Shown here piece after piece: positions 15,596-24,496 of a DNA stretch of 38,905 nucleotides. A model generated the notes under the pieces. That model saw only the letters and a list, made by a program, of their open reading frames with translations. It did no database searches and was not told the origin of the DNA. Made by a program: the position numbers and the translations under genes. The DNA is from VRUE01 sp036525295 (lineage in GTDB: Bacteria; Actinomycetota; Thermoleophilia; Solirubrobacterales; 70-9). Position 1 is the first letter of the stretch. The number at the start of each line of letters is the position of its first letter. The DNA lies in the NCBI GenBank assembly GCA_036525295.1, contig DATDAQ010000051.1:1-38905 (forward strand). The letters are read 5' to 3'.

Positions 15596-16402
15596 CTAGC
15601 AATGCTGTGGCCCGTCCCAGTAGGGGAGCCGCACGATCCGCACCGAGCGGTTGTTGCGCTCGTTCGACTCGAAGAGAAGGTTCTGCGGATCAACCCGCAT
15701 GACGAAGGCGAAGCAGCCCCGCAGGCCGCTGACGTTGACCCACTGGCGATCGTAGGTCGAGGGGTAGATGTCCGACCAGCCCACGGAGGTGCCGAGGCGG
15801 ACTCGCTGGCGCCCCGGGTCCTGGCTGCAGGCCGGGTAGACCCGGTGCCCCGGGGAGCGCCTCATCGCCCGGGTCCGCTCGAGGTCGCGGAAGCAGTAGA
15901 AGACCTTCGGCCCCTTGCGCACTCGCTCCAGCGGCTGCCGGTCCTCGCTCAGCGACCAGATCTCCATGCTGAGCGGGTCGTGCACCTTCCAGTAGGAGCC
16001 TCCGTACTCGTAGCCGACGCTGTAGAAGTGGAGCTTCGCCTCAGTGCGGAAGATGCTGACGCCGCCGCCGATCCGGTAGATGGCCTGGTTGGCCCGCATC
16101 CAGTTGCGCTTGTAGCGGAGCCCGCGCAGCTCCATCGGCCCCCGGCCGCGGGAGCGGATGTCGTTGCCTGCATGCAGCAGCGTCCCGCCTCCGTATCCGT
16201 ATCCACCACCGCCGTGCTCGACGAAGAGGTCGGCGGCGGGGCCGACTCTCAGATCCGGGCAGAGGAGCGCCGCGGCTTCGGGTCCTTCGCAGGGGTTTTC
16301 GCCGGCCGCACCCGGGGCCGGGCCGGGGACGACAAGCGCCGCCAGGCAGAGAGCGGCAAGGCAAAGCGAGAGGCGGCGTCTCACCGGCCTCAGCCTATCC
16401 AT
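15596..16402 (-). CDS. Secreted lysyl-oxidase-like protein, probably non-catalytic
   Basis: The start at 16402 gives 268 residues with a clear signal peptide (MDRLRPVRRRLSLCLAALCL, cleavage after about PGAAG). The C-terminal half matches the bacterial lysyl-oxidase-like pattern: KVFYCFRDLERT, YPACSQ, RVRLGTSVGWSDIYPSTYDRQW, VNVSGLRGCF, DPQNLLFESNERNNR. The copper-binding HxHxH of the family, expected before this in a GHDHWH-type motif, is replaced by YWKVHDPLSMEIW with a single His. It may therefore be an adhesive or structural relative. Six or more cysteines suggest disulfides. It is divergent from glyA with only about 11 nt between likely start codons. Confidence 0.65.
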   Translation of the reverse strand: MDRLRPVRRRLSLCLAALCLAALVVPGPAPGAAGENPCEGPEAAALLCPDLRVGPAADLFVEHGGGGYGYGGGTLLHAGNDIRSRGRGPMELRGLRYKRNWMRANQAIYRIGGGVSIFRTEAKLHFYSVGYEYGGSYWKVHDPLSMEIWSLSEDRQPLERVRKGPKVFYCFRDLERTRAMRRSPGHRVYPACSQDPGRQRVRLGTSVGWSDIYPSTYDRQWVNVSGLRGCFAFVMRVDPQNLLFESNERNNRSVRIVRLPYWDGPQHC

Positions 16403-16413
16403 GACCGTTGGTA

Positions 16414-17706
16414 ATGTCGCCCACGATGGACGGCGTACCCGAGAACTTCCAAACGGCACCTCTCGCCGAGGTCGACCCGGCGATCGCCGCGGTGCTGGAA
16501 GGCGAGTTGAAGCGCCAGCAGGGCACGCTGGAGATGATCGCCTCGGAGAACTTCGTGCCCCAGGCGGTGCTCGACGCGGTCGGCTCGGTGCTAACCAACA
16601 AGTACGCCGAGGGCTACCCCGGGCGGCGCTACTACGGCGGTTGCGAGGAGGTCGACGTCGCCGAGCAGCTGGCGATCGACCGCGCCAGGGAGCTGTTCGG
16701 CGCCGAGCACGCCAATGTCCAGGCCCACGCCGGCGCCCAGGCCAACAACGCCGCCTACATGGCGCTGCTCAAACCCGGTGACACCTTCCTCGGGATGGCG
16801 CTCGACCACGGCGGCCACCTCAGCCACGGGATGAAGATCAACGTTTCCGGCAAGCTCTACAACCCGGTGCCGTACCACGTGCGCCGGGACGACCTGCTCG
16901 TCGACATGGACGAGGTGGCGCAGCTCGCCGAGGAGCACAAGCCGGCGCTGATCGTCGCCGGCTGGTCCGCCTACCCGCGCCAGCTTGACTTCGCCGCTTT
17001 CCGCGCGATCGCCGACTCGGTGGGGGCGAAGCTGATGGTCGACATGGCCCACTTCGCCGGCCTCGTCGCCGCCGGCGAGCACCCGAACCCGGTGCCGCAT
17101 GCCGACGTGGTGACGACGACGATCCACAAGACGCTCTGCGGACCGCGCAGCGGCATGATTCTGAGCAAGGAGGAGCACGCCAAGGCGATCGACAAAGCGG
17201 TCTTCCCCGGCCAGCAGGGCGGGCCGCTGATGCACACCATCGCCGCCAAGGCGGTCGCCCTGCGGATCGCCGCCAGCGAGCAGTTCCGCCAGCGCCAGCG
17301 CCAGACGATCGCCAACGCGCAGGCCTTCGGCGCCGGCCTCGAAGCCAACGGGGTGCCCGTGCTCACCGGTGGCACCGACGTCCACCTGGTCCTGGTCGAC
17401 CTCACCCCGACCGGCCTCGACGGCCAGACGGCTGAGGACCGGCTCGAAGCGGTCGGCATCACGGTCAACCGCAACGCGATCCCATTCGACCCGCGCCCGC
17501 CGATGAACCCCTCCGGCCTGCGCATCGGCACTCCGGCGCTGACCACCCGCGGCCTGGTCGAGGACGACATGACCGAGATCGCCTCGGTCATCGCGACGGC
17601 GCTCTCCGACGACTTCGATGGTCAGAAGGACACCCTCTCCGAGCGCACTCGCGTCCTGATGGACCGCTACCCGCTCTACCCGCAGCTCTCGCCCGCTTCG
17701 GTCTAA
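16414..17706 (+). CDS. glyA: Serine hydroxymethyltransferase
   Basis: The protein of about 430 residues converts serine and tetrahydrofolate to glycine and 5,10-methylene-THF using PLP. The family motifs are intact: LEMIASENF, LTNKYAEGYPGRRYYGG, AHAGAQANNAAY, DMAHFAGLVAAG, and the PLP-lysine region VTTTIHKTLCGPRSGMIL (Lys near residue 239). ATG 16414 and ATG 16426 are both possible starts, and a TTG lies at 16408. None has a Shine-Dalgarno sequence, which with the very short gap to the divergent gene suggests a leaderless message. It is cytoplasmic and housekeeping. Confidence 0.95.
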   Translation: MSPTMDGVPENFQTAPLAEVDPAIAAVLEGELKRQQGTLEMIASENFVPQAVLDAVGSVLTNKYAEGYPGRRYYGGCEEVDVAEQLAIDRARELFGAEHANVQAHAGAQANNAAYMALLKPGDTFLGMALDHGGHLSHGMKINVSGKLYNPVPYHVRRDDLLVDMDEVAQLAEEHKPALIVAGWSAYPRQLDFAAFRAIADSVGAKLMVDMAHFAGLVAAGEHPNPVPHADVVTTTIHKTLCGPRSGMILSKEEHAKAIDKAVFPGQQGGPLMHTIAAKAVALRIAASEQFRQRQRQTIANAQAFGAGLEANGVPVLTGGTDVHLVLVDLTPTGLDGQTAEDRLEAVGITVNRNAIPFDPRPPMNPSGLRIGTPALTTRGLVEDDMTEIASVIATALSDDFDGQKDTLSERTRVLMDRYPLYPQLSPASV

Positions 17707-17731
17707 GGGCCTGAGCAAATAGGGTCGCCAG

Positions 17732-18748
17732 ATGCTGGTCTGGGTCGATTGCACGGCGGCAGCTCATCCGCTGGTTCTGCGGCCGCTGATCGAGCGCTTC
17801 GAGGCGCGGGGGGACGAGGTGCTCGTCACGGCTCGCGAGTACGGCCAGACGCTGGGAGTGCTCGACCGGCTGGGCATCCCGTATGAGTCGGTTGGGCGCC
17901 ACGCCGGCGCCTCTAGCCTGAAGAAGGGCGCGGCCCTCGCCGGCCGGTCGGCGGCACTCGCGCGGCTCGTCTGGAAACGGCGCCCAGACCTGGCCGTCGC
18001 GCACGGCTCGGTCGACCTCGCCGTGGTCTCTTCGCTCTACCGCATTCCCTCGGTGCAGATGCAGGACTACGAGTTCGCCGGCTGGCAGCGCCAGATCGCC
18101 TTCCGGGCGGCACACCGGGTGCTGGTGCCGGACTCGATCCCGCTCGAGCGGCTGCGGCGAGTCGGTGCCAGGGAGAGCAAGTTGGTCCGCTACCCGGGCC
18201 TGAAGGAGGAGTACTACCTGGCCGACTTCGAGCCCGATGCCGCGGTGCTGGACGAGCTCGGCCTCGATCGCGGGAAGGTGCTCGTCGTCCTCAGGCCGCC
18301 GCCCGAGACCTCCGAGTACCACGCTCGCAACGACCTCTACGGCGAGGCGATTAGCCACCTCGCGGCGGCCGGCACGGTGCAGGCGGTGGTGATCCCGCGC
18401 ACCGAGCGCCAGGGCGCCGAGGTGCGGGCGATGGCGGCCGCCAACCTGATCGTCCCCGAGCGGGCGATCGACGCGCAGAGCCTGATCGCCCACGCCGATC
18501 TCGTGGTCAGCGCGGGGGGGACGATGAACCGCGAGGCGGTGGCTCTCGGCACGCCCGTCTTCACGACCTTCGCGGGGCGCATGGGAGGAGTCGACGAGGC
18601 CCTGATCGCGGAAGGGCGCATGCGCGTGCTCGGCGATCTGGCCGAGCTGCCGTTGCGCAAGCGTGAGACGCCGCTCGGCGTACTCAATCGCCGCGATCCC
18701 GAGCTGCTTTTCCAAGGTGCGCTCGGGGCTGTCGCAGACGTCAAGTAG
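17732..18748 (+). CDS. DUF354 family protein (GT-B-like fold)
   Basis: The 338-residue protein has the DUF354 pattern: a start of the type VWVDCTAAAHPLVLRPLIE, then REYGQT, HGSVDLAV, MQDYEF, RYPGLKEEYYL, and SAGGTMNREAVALGTPVF near the C-terminus. The last resembles the nucleotide-sugar loop of GT-B glycosyltransferases and UDP-GlcNAc epimerases. The family occurs with surface-polysaccharide genes, but its reaction is unknown. It lies 35 nt upstream of the WecA-type transferase on the same strand, which supports a wall or glycan role. ATG 17732 follows GGGTCGCCAG. Confidence 0.85.
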   Translation: MLVWVDCTAAAHPLVLRPLIERFEARGDEVLVTAREYGQTLGVLDRLGIPYESVGRHAGASSLKKGAALAGRSAALARLVWKRRPDLAVAHGSVDLAVVSSLYRIPSVQMQDYEFAGWQRQIAFRAAHRVLVPDSIPLERLRRVGARESKLVRYPGLKEEYYLADFEPDAAVLDELGLDRGKVLVVLRPPPETSEYHARNDLYGEAISHLAAAGTVQAVVIPRTERQGAEVRAMAAANLIVPERAIDAQSLIAHADLVVSAGGTMNREAVALGTPVFTTFAGRMGGVDEALIAEGRMRVLGDLAELPLRKRETPLGVLNRRDPELLFQGALGAVADVK

Positions 18749-18783
18749 CCTGAGCCGGCCCGCTCGCTCCGCGGGTTCCGCGA

Positions 18784-20010
18784 ATGGCAGCGACAACCGA
18801 CGCCATCCTCGCCTTTCTGCTCGCCGCAGCGGTCGCCTGGCTGCTGGTCCCATACGCCGAGCGGCTGGCCCACAGGATCGGCGCGATCGACCTGCCGAAG
18901 GAGCGTGGCCTGCATGACAAGCCGATGCCGCGACTCTCCGGCCTGGCGATTTTCGCCGGGGTCGAGGTGGCGGGCTGGATCTGGCTGCCCAGCGACGGCG
19001 AGACCCGTTCGATCCTGCTCGGCGCGGCGGCGATCGCGGCGGTCGGGGTGGTTGACGACGTGCGCGGACTCCCGGCGCTGCCCAAGCTGGCGGGCCAGGT
19101 CGGCGCGGCGCTGATCCCGGTGGCGGGTGGCGTCCGGGTCGACGTCCTCACCCTGCCCTTCGTCGGCGGCTTCGAGCTCGGCTGGCTCGCCTATCCGCTG
19201 ACCGTGCTCGGCATCGTCGCCGTGGTCAACGTGATCAACTTCATCGACGGCGTCGACGGCCTGGCAGCCGGGGTTTGCGTTATCGCGGCGATCGCGCTGG
19301 CGGTGATCGCCCTCTCGCTCGACCGCAACGCCGCCGGCGTGCTGGCGGCGCTGACCGCGGGCGGCGCCCTCGGCTTCCTCCGCCACGGCTTCCCGCCCGC
19401 CTCGAGCTTCATGGGCGACACCGGCTCCAACCTGCTCGGCTACCTGCTCGCGGTCGCCTCGGTCCAGGGCGCGCTGAAGACCAACGCGGTCGTCGCCCTC
19501 GTCCTGCCCCTGGTCGTGCTCGCGGTGCCGATCCTCGACACCGGCTTCGTCGTCGCCAAGCGGCTCAAGTACCGCCAGCCGATCTACCAGGCGGACACCT
19601 GGCACTTCCACCACCGGATGGCCAACGTCGGCTTCTCGCAGCGCCGTACCCTGGCCTACCTCTACGGTTGGACCCTCGCCCTCGCGGCCCTCGCCCTCGC
19701 CCTGCGCTTCGTCCCTTACAGCGACGACCGCGGCCACTTCGACGCGCTCTGGACCGCCGTGGTCGTCGTCTTCGGCCTGCTCGCGCTCGCCACCAGCGTC
19801 TACCTGGTCTACGTGCTGGAGATCCTCAAGCTGCGCCGGGTGCGGCTGCGCCAGGTTGCCGGCATTCGCCGTCAGGCCCACGCACCACCCCCCGCAACCG
19901 GCGAGGTCGATCGCGCCGTCGAGGAAGAGCTGGAGACCGGGACCTTCCCCGCGATCGACCCGGAAACGGGGGAGTTCGGCGCGATCGACCCCGAACGTGG
20001 CGAGAGTTAG
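18784..20010 (+). CDS. WecA/TagO-type undecaprenyl-phosphate sugar-1-phosphate transferase
   Basis: The 408-residue protein has about ten to eleven hydrophobic helices and the MraY/WecA family motifs: GLHDKPMPRLSG, VVDDVRG, the catalytic acidic motif VNFIDGVDGLAAG, SSFMGDTGSNLLGY, and the cytoplasmic HFHHRMANVGFSQRR basic/His loop of WecA-like enzymes. It would transfer GlcNAc-1-phosphate (or a similar sugar) to undecaprenyl phosphate and start a wall polymer or lipid-linked glycan. The C-terminus adds a hydrophilic tail with a repeated AIDPE-x-GE motif. It lies just before the ATP synthase operon, about 100 nt away. Confidence 0.9.
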   Translation: MAATTDAILAFLLAAAVAWLLVPYAERLAHRIGAIDLPKERGLHDKPMPRLSGLAIFAGVEVAGWIWLPSDGETRSILLGAAAIAAVGVVDDVRGLPALPKLAGQVGAALIPVAGGVRVDVLTLPFVGGFELGWLAYPLTVLGIVAVVNVINFIDGVDGLAAGVCVIAAIALAVIALSLDRNAAGVLAALTAGGALGFLRHGFPPASSFMGDTGSNLLGYLLAVASVQGALKTNAVVALVLPLVVLAVPILDTGFVVAKRLKYRQPIYQADTWHFHHRMANVGFSQRRTLAYLYGWTLALAALALALRFVPYSDDRGHFDALWTAVVVVFGLLALATSVYLVYVLEILKLRRVRLRQVAGIRRQAHAPPPATGEVDRAVEEELETGTFPAIDPETGEFGAIDPERGES

Positions 20011-20078
20011 TAACAGGTTGTAACAAGCCTCACGAACTGGCTCTACAAAGCGGATCGTCGGCCCTTTCGGATATAGTC

Positions 20079-20107
20079 GCGGGTCCGCCCGCTCAACCAC
20101 GACGGGC
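20079..20107 (+). promoter_or_regulatory. Two mutually exclusive hairpins in the atp operon leader
   Basis: GCGGG (20079-20083) can pair with CCCGC (20088-20092). Alternatively GCCCG (20087-20091) can pair with CGGGC (20103-20107), which is followed by GTCTTTT and the ATG at 20115. The second fold is terminator-like and shares its 5' arm with the first. A TATAGT -10-like box lies just upstream at 20072-20077 without a good -35. This could be attenuation or only the wecA terminator. Confidence 0.35.
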
Positions 20108-20114
20108 GTCTTTT

Positions 20115-20492
20115 ATGTCCCCTTCCAAGTACGCCGACCTTCTGGTCCTTGCCGCCTCACTCGCCGTTTTTCTACTCGGCGGGCTGCCCATGCTCGGCTT
20201 CGCTGCCGGGGCGGGCGTCTGGCTCCTCCAGCGTGGCATCCAGGCTCTCGCCGAGCGCCGTGCCAACCGGGAACTGGCGGCGGGGAACCGGCAGCGGGCG
20301 ATGGCGACCGTCGCGGTCTCCACGCTCGGCCGCGTCGGGCTGATGGCGACCGTGGTCCTGATCGCGGGGATAGTCGAACGGGAGGCGGGTCTCTCCTCGG
20401 CTGTCCTCGTCGCGGTCCTCTTCACCGTCTCCCTCGCCGCCCAGGGCATCGCCCACCTCTTCGACGAAGAGCCGCAGGCGGGCAAGGCATGA
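20115..20492 (+). CDS. AtpI-like small membrane protein
   Basis: The 125-residue protein has four hydrophobic helices and a basic middle loop (ALAERRANRELAAGNRQR). It stands immediately upstream of atpB with an ATGA overlap. Position, size and topology match the poorly conserved AtpI/UncI accessory protein, which helps c-ring assembly or magnesium supply in other bacteria. No strong sequence signature is visible, so the call relies on context. The longer open frame reaching back into the WecA gene is out of frame with real coding there; ATG 20115 is the natural start. Confidence 0.65.
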   Translation: MSPSKYADLLVLAASLAVFLLGGLPMLGFAAGAGVWLLQRGIQALAERRANRELAAGNRQRAMATVAVSTLGRVGLMATVVLIAGIVEREAGLSSAVLVAVLFTVSLAAQGIAHLFDEEPQAGKA

Positions 20493-21397
20493 AGACGAAA
20501 ACCAAGGTCTTCATCGGGCTCGGCGCCTACTTCGCGGTCTTCATCCTGATGCTGCTGATCTTCGGCAGCTCGGGCAAAAACGAGGCGTTCCAGCCACAGA
20601 ACGAGTTCAAGCTCGAACCGTGGATCTCGCTGGAACTCGCCGGCATCGACCTCAGCATCAACAAGGCGGTTCTCTACCTGATCCTGGCCAGCACCCTCAC
20701 GGTCTTCACGATGGTCTGGATCTCGCGCCGAATGGTGCAGAAGCCCAACCGGGTGCAGACCGCGATCGAGGTCGCCTACGACATGACCAAGAACAACATC
20801 ACCGGCGGCAACCTCGACCCCGCCACGGCCGCCCGCTGGTTCCCCTTCCTCGCCGCCCTTTTCTTCTGGATCTGGTTCTCGAACATGATCGGCTTCCTGC
20901 CGTTGCCGACGAACACCGAGCACACCGTCGACGTCTTCGGCGTCGCGATCCCCTCGTTCGCGATCTACGCGGCGACCGCGAACCTCTCGATCCCGCTCGT
21001 CCTCACCCTGGTCGTCTGGATCTCCTACCATGTCGAAGGCGTGCGGGCCAAGGGCTTCATCCCCTACCTGGCCAGCTGGCTGCCGCCCGGCCTCGAGGAG
21101 ATGAACCCGATCGCGAAGGCGTTCATCTTCGTGATCGAGGCGATCTCTCACTTTGCCCGGCTGATCTCGCTCTCGGTGCGACTCTTCGCCAACATCCTCG
21201 CCGGCCACCTGCTGCTGCTCTTCATGGGCGGCGGGCTCGCCGTGCTGCTCGGCATCGCCGCGCTGGGCGCCCTCACCTTCCCCCTGGCTTTCTTCTTCTT
21301 CATCCTCGAGGTGGGCCTCATCGCCACCCTGCAGGCGTTTATCTTCTCGACCCTTACCGCTATCTACCTCGGCGGAGCGACCTCCGCCAGCCACTGA
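20489..21397 (+). CDS. atpB: F1Fo ATP synthase subunit a
   Basis: The 302-residue Fo stator protein has the essential arginine at R231 in RLISLSVRLFANILAGH and the preceding PIAKAFIFVIEAISH helix, which form the half-channels facing the c-ring. An N-terminal helix (about residues 9-27) and a polar non-cytoplasmic segment precede the main helix bundle. It overlaps the AtpI-like gene by 4 nt and is followed by atpE after 19 nt. Confidence 0.95.
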   Translation: MKTKTKVFIGLGAYFAVFILMLLIFGSSGKNEAFQPQNEFKLEPWISLELAGIDLSINKAVLYLILASTLTVFTMVWISRRMVQKPNRVQTAIEVAYDMTKNNITGGNLDPATAARWFPFLAALFFWIWFSNMIGFLPLPTNTEHTVDVFGVAIPSFAIYAATANLSIPLVLTLVVWISYHVEGVRAKGFIPYLASWLPPGLEEMNPIAKAFIFVIEAISHFARLISLSVRLFANILAGHLLLLFMGGGLAVLLGIAALGALTFPLAFFFFILEVGLIATLQAFIFSTLTAIYLGGATSASH

Positions 21398-21416
21398 AAA
21401 AGGAGCGCTACCTCAC

Positions 21417-21683
21417 ATGGACCTGTCCCCAGTTGTCGCCGCGATCTCCGACGAAGGGATCGAATCCGCCGGCAAGGCGATCGCCCTCGGCGTCGGTGCC
21501 GGTCTCGGTTCGATCGGCGCCGGCATCGGCATCGGCATCATCTTCGGCAAGGAGATCGAGTCCGTCGCCCGCCAGCCCGAGATGAAAGACGAGCTGCAGA
21601 GCATCCGCTGGCTCGGCTTCGCCCTGACCGAGGCCGTGGCCTTCTACACCTTCATCTTCGGCCTCATCGCCTTCTTCCTCTAG
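21417..21683 (+). CDS. atpE: F1Fo ATP synthase subunit c
   Basis: The 88-residue proteolipid has two helices: a Gly-rich first helix (GVGAGLGSIGAGIGIGI), a polar loop with ARQPE, and a second helix with the ion-binding carboxylate E72 in ALTEAVAFYTF. Residues after the Glu (AVAFY) lack the Ser/Thr typical of Na+-binding rings, so proton coupling is likely. An AAGGAG ribosome site about 10 nt upstream supports ATG 21417, suited to the high expression needed for the c-ring. Confidence 0.96.
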   Translation: MDLSPVVAAISDEGIESAGKAIALGVGAGLGSIGAGIGIGIIFGKEIESVARQPEMKDELQSIRWLGFALTEAVAFYTFIFGLIAFFL

Positions 21684-21692
21684 GCCGATCGC

Positions 21693-22289
21693 GTGGAGCT
21701 CATCGCTGAAATAGCCGCATGGCTGCCCCTCGCGGCGGAGGCCGCGCATGGGGAGGAAGAAGGCGGCAGCTTCCTGGTCTCGCCGGGCCTCGGCCTGATG
21801 ATCTGGACGCTGGTCCTCTTCCTCTTCACCATGTGGGTGCTGAGCAAGGTCGCCTTCCCGAAAATCCAGGAGGCGCTCGACAAGCGCGCCAAGACGATCG
21901 CCGAGTCGATCGAGGCGGCGGAACGCCAGCGCAAGGAGTCCGACGAGCTGCTCGCCGAGTACCGCGAGCGTCTCACCGAGGCGCGCGAGCAGGCCGACGA
22001 CATCATGGCCCGCGCCCGCAAGGCGGCCGAGACGGCCGAGGCCGAGGCGAAAACCGCCGGCAGGGAGAAGGGCGAGGAGCTCGTGGCTGCCGCACAGCGC
22101 GAGATCGACGCGGCGACCCGGCGCTCGCTGGAGCAGATTCGCAAGGAGGTCGCCGACCTCACCGTGCTGGCGACCGAGAAGGTCACCCGCAAGTCCCTCA
22201 GCGAGGAGGACCAGCGCCGCCTCGTCGAGGAGGCGCTGAGCGAGGTCGACTTCTCGGCACTATCCGGAGCGGAGGAGTCGAGGAACTGA
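21693..22289 (+). CDS. atpF: F1Fo ATP synthase subunit b
   Basis: The 198-residue stator stalk protein (GTG start) has one membrane helix near residues 30-52 (GLMIWTLVLFLFTMWVLSKV) and a long, highly charged Ala/Glu/Arg/Lys coiled coil that dimerises and reaches up to F1. It is somewhat longer than the E. coli subunit because of an extra N-terminal stretch (LAAEAAHGEEEG), common in actinobacteria. It overlaps atpH by 1 nt (TGATG). Confidence 0.94.
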   Translation: MELIAEIAAWLPLAAEAAHGEEEGGSFLVSPGLGLMIWTLVLFLFTMWVLSKVAFPKIQEALDKRAKTIAESIEAAERQRKESDELLAEYRERLTEAREQADDIMARARKAAETAEAEAKTAGREKGEELVAAAQREIDAATRRSLEQIRKEVADLTVLATEKVTRKSLSEEDQRRLVEEALSEVDFSALSGAEESRN

Positions 22290-22822
22290 TGTCCGAGGCA
22301 GTTCGCGTATACGCCGAGGCGTTGTTCGACGTCGCCAAGGAGAAGGGCAAGCTCGACGCGGCTCGCGACGAACTCGCCCAGTTCGCCGACGCGGTCGACG
22401 GCGACCGCGAGCTGCAGGTCTTCTTCTTCAGCCCCTACTTCTCCTCGGCGGAGAAGTCGGCCGGGCTGAGGCGCGCGGTTTCCGGCGCCGATCCCGAGCT
22501 GCTCAACTTCCTCGAGCTGCTGATCGAGAAGGGGCGCATGCCGGAGGTCTTCCGCATCCGCCGTGAGCTCGATGAGCTCTGGAAGCACGAGAACAAGCGC
22601 ATCGACGTGACCGTGACCAGTGCCGTCCCGCTGGACCGGGCGGTGGTCGAGAAGGTCGGCGAGGAGATCGAGCGTCAGACCGGCCAGAAGGTCGAGCTGG
22701 CCAGCCGGGTCGACGACGAGATCCTCGGTGGAATCGTCCTGCAGGTGGGCAACAAGATCCTCGACGCGAGCATCCGCGCTCGCTTGGAGAAACTTCGAAA
22801 GAGCGTCGCCCAAGCGGCGTAA
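22289..22822 (+). CDS. atpH: F1Fo ATP synthase subunit delta
   Basis: The 177-residue protein starts at ATG 22289 behind a GGAGG site. It opens with the delta signature RVYAEALFDVAKEKGKLD, and the C-terminal region VELASRVDDEILGGIVLQVGNKILDASI is the conserved OSCP/delta motif that joins the b dimer to the top of F1. It is a separate gene, not a b-delta fusion as in mycobacteria. It is 15 nt upstream of atpA. Confidence 0.95.
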   Translation: MSEAVRVYAEALFDVAKEKGKLDAARDELAQFADAVDGDRELQVFFFSPYFSSAEKSAGLRRAVSGADPELLNFLELLIEKGRMPEVFRIRRELDELWKHENKRIDVTVTSAVPLDRAVVEKVGEEIERQTGQKVELASRVDDEILGGIVLQVGNKILDASIRARLEKLRKSVAQAA

Positions 22823-22837
22823 GGAGGCAGAACCGCA

Positions 22838-24475
22838 GTGGAGATAAAGCCAGACGAGATTGCATCGATCCTCCGCGAGAGGATCGAGGGACTGGACACT
22901 GAGTCGGCCGACCTGGCCGAGGTCGGCACCGTGCTCTCGGTCGCGGACGGGATCGCCCGCATCCACGGCCTCGACAACTGCATGGCGCTCGAGATGCTCG
23001 AGCTGCCTCACGGCGTTACCGGCCTCGCCCTCAACCTCGAGGCCGACAACGTCGGTGCCGTGCTCTTCGGCCAGTGGGACAAGGTCGTCGAGGGCGACAC
23101 GGTCAAGCGCACCGGCCACCTGCTGCGGATCCCGGTCGGCGACGAGCTGCTCGGCCGCATGGTCGACCCGCTCGGCCGCCCGCTCGACGACAGGGGCGAG
23201 GTGGCGACGACCCAGACCCGCCCGGCCGAGTTCAAGGCCCCCGGCGTGGTCCAGCGCCAGCCGGTGACCGAACCGGTGCAGACCGGCCTGATGTCGATCG
23301 ACGGGATGATCCCGATCGGCCGCGGCCAGCGAGAGCTGATCATCGGCGACCGCCAGACCGGCAAGACGGCGATCGCGATCGACACGATCATCAACAATCG
23401 CGATAAGGACATGATCTGCATCTACGTCGCGATCGGGCAGAAGATGTCCACCGTCGTTCAGCTCAAGCAGGTGCTGGAGGAGAACGGCGCGATGGAGAAC
23501 ACGATCATCGTCGCCGCTCCCGCCGACGAGGCCGCGCCGATCAAGTTCATCGCCCCCTACGCCGGCTGCGCGATGGGCGAGCACTTCCTCTACAACGGCA
23601 AGGCCGCCCTCTGCGTCTACGACGACCTCACCAAGCACGCCTACGCCTACCGCCAGATGTCGCTGCTGCTGCGGCGCCCGCCGGGTCGCGAGGCTTACCC
23701 GGGCGACGTCTTCTACCTGCACTCGCGCCTCCTGGAGCGCGCGGTGAAGCTCAACGACGATCTCGGCGGCGGCTCGCTGACGGCGCTGCCGATCATCGAG
23801 ACGCAGGCGAGCGACGTCTCCGCCTACATCCCGACCAACGTGATCTCGATCACCGACGGCCAGATCTTCCTCGAGTCCGACCTCTTCTACTCGGGGGTGC
23901 GGCCGGCGATCAACGTCGGCATCTCGGTCTCGCGGGTGGGCGGCAACGCGCAGACCAAGGCGATGAAGAAGGTCGCCGGCAAGCTCCGCCTCGACCTCTC
24001 CCAGTTCCGCGACCTCGAGGCATTCGCCCAGTTCGGCTCCGAGCTCGATCCCGAGACGCAGAAGACGCTGAACCGCGGCGAAAGGCTGGTCGAGCTGCTC
24101 AAGCAGAAGGAGCGCGAGCCGCTCGGGGTGGCCGACCAGGTCGCCGCGATCTACTCGGGCACCGGTGGCTTCCTCGACCGGATCAAGACCGAGCGGGTGG
24201 GCGAGTTCCTCGGTGACCTGAAGATCCGCCTGCATGCCGAGAAGGCCGAGCTGCTGAAGCGAATCTCGGACACCGGCAAGCTGGAGGAGGACGACGAGAA
24301 GGAGCTCGGTGCCGCGATCGCCGAGTTCGTCGACGACTTCGGCCCCGACTTCGACGAGCACGGCGACCCGCTGGAGGCCGGCGAGTCCGACCGGGTCAAG
24401 TCGGCCGAGGAGCGGGAGAAGCCGAGCCGCGTCGCCGAGTCCGAGGAGACCGAGAAGGAGGCGACCCCGGCCTAG
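22838..24475 (+). CDS. atpA: F1Fo ATP synthase subunit alpha
   Basis: The 545-residue protein starts with GTG after AAGGAGG. It has the non-catalytic P-loop G170-DRQTGKT-177, the N-terminal beta-barrel start (EIKPDEIASILRERI), and GGGSLTALPIIETQASDVSAYIPTN leading to the Arg-finger region SDLFYSGVRPAINVG. It exceeds the usual 500-515 residues because of an acidic C-terminal tail of about 35 residues (ESDRVKSAEEREKPSRVAES), probably disordered. Confidence 0.97.
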   Translation: MEIKPDEIASILRERIEGLDTESADLAEVGTVLSVADGIARIHGLDNCMALEMLELPHGVTGLALNLEADNVGAVLFGQWDKVVEGDTVKRTGHLLRIPVGDELLGRMVDPLGRPLDDRGEVATTQTRPAEFKAPGVVQRQPVTEPVQTGLMSIDGMIPIGRGQRELIIGDRQTGKTAIAIDTIINNRDKDMICIYVAIGQKMSTVVQLKQVLEENGAMENTIIVAAPADEAAPIKFIAPYAGCAMGEHFLYNGKAALCVYDDLTKHAYAYRQMSLLLRRPPGREAYPGDVFYLHSRLLERAVKLNDDLGGGSLTALPIIETQASDVSAYIPTNVISITDGQIFLESDLFYSGVRPAINVGISVSRVGGNAQTKAMKKVAGKLRLDLSQFRDLEAFAQFGSELDPETQKTLNRGERLVELLKQKEREPLGVADQVAAIYSGTGGFLDRIKTERVGEFLGDLKIRLHAEKAELLKRISDTGKLEEDDEKELGAAIAEFVDDFGPDFDEHGDPLEAGESDRVKSAEEREKPSRVAESEETEKEATPA

Positions 24476-24496
24476 CTCCCAGCGCCGGTACCGCCA

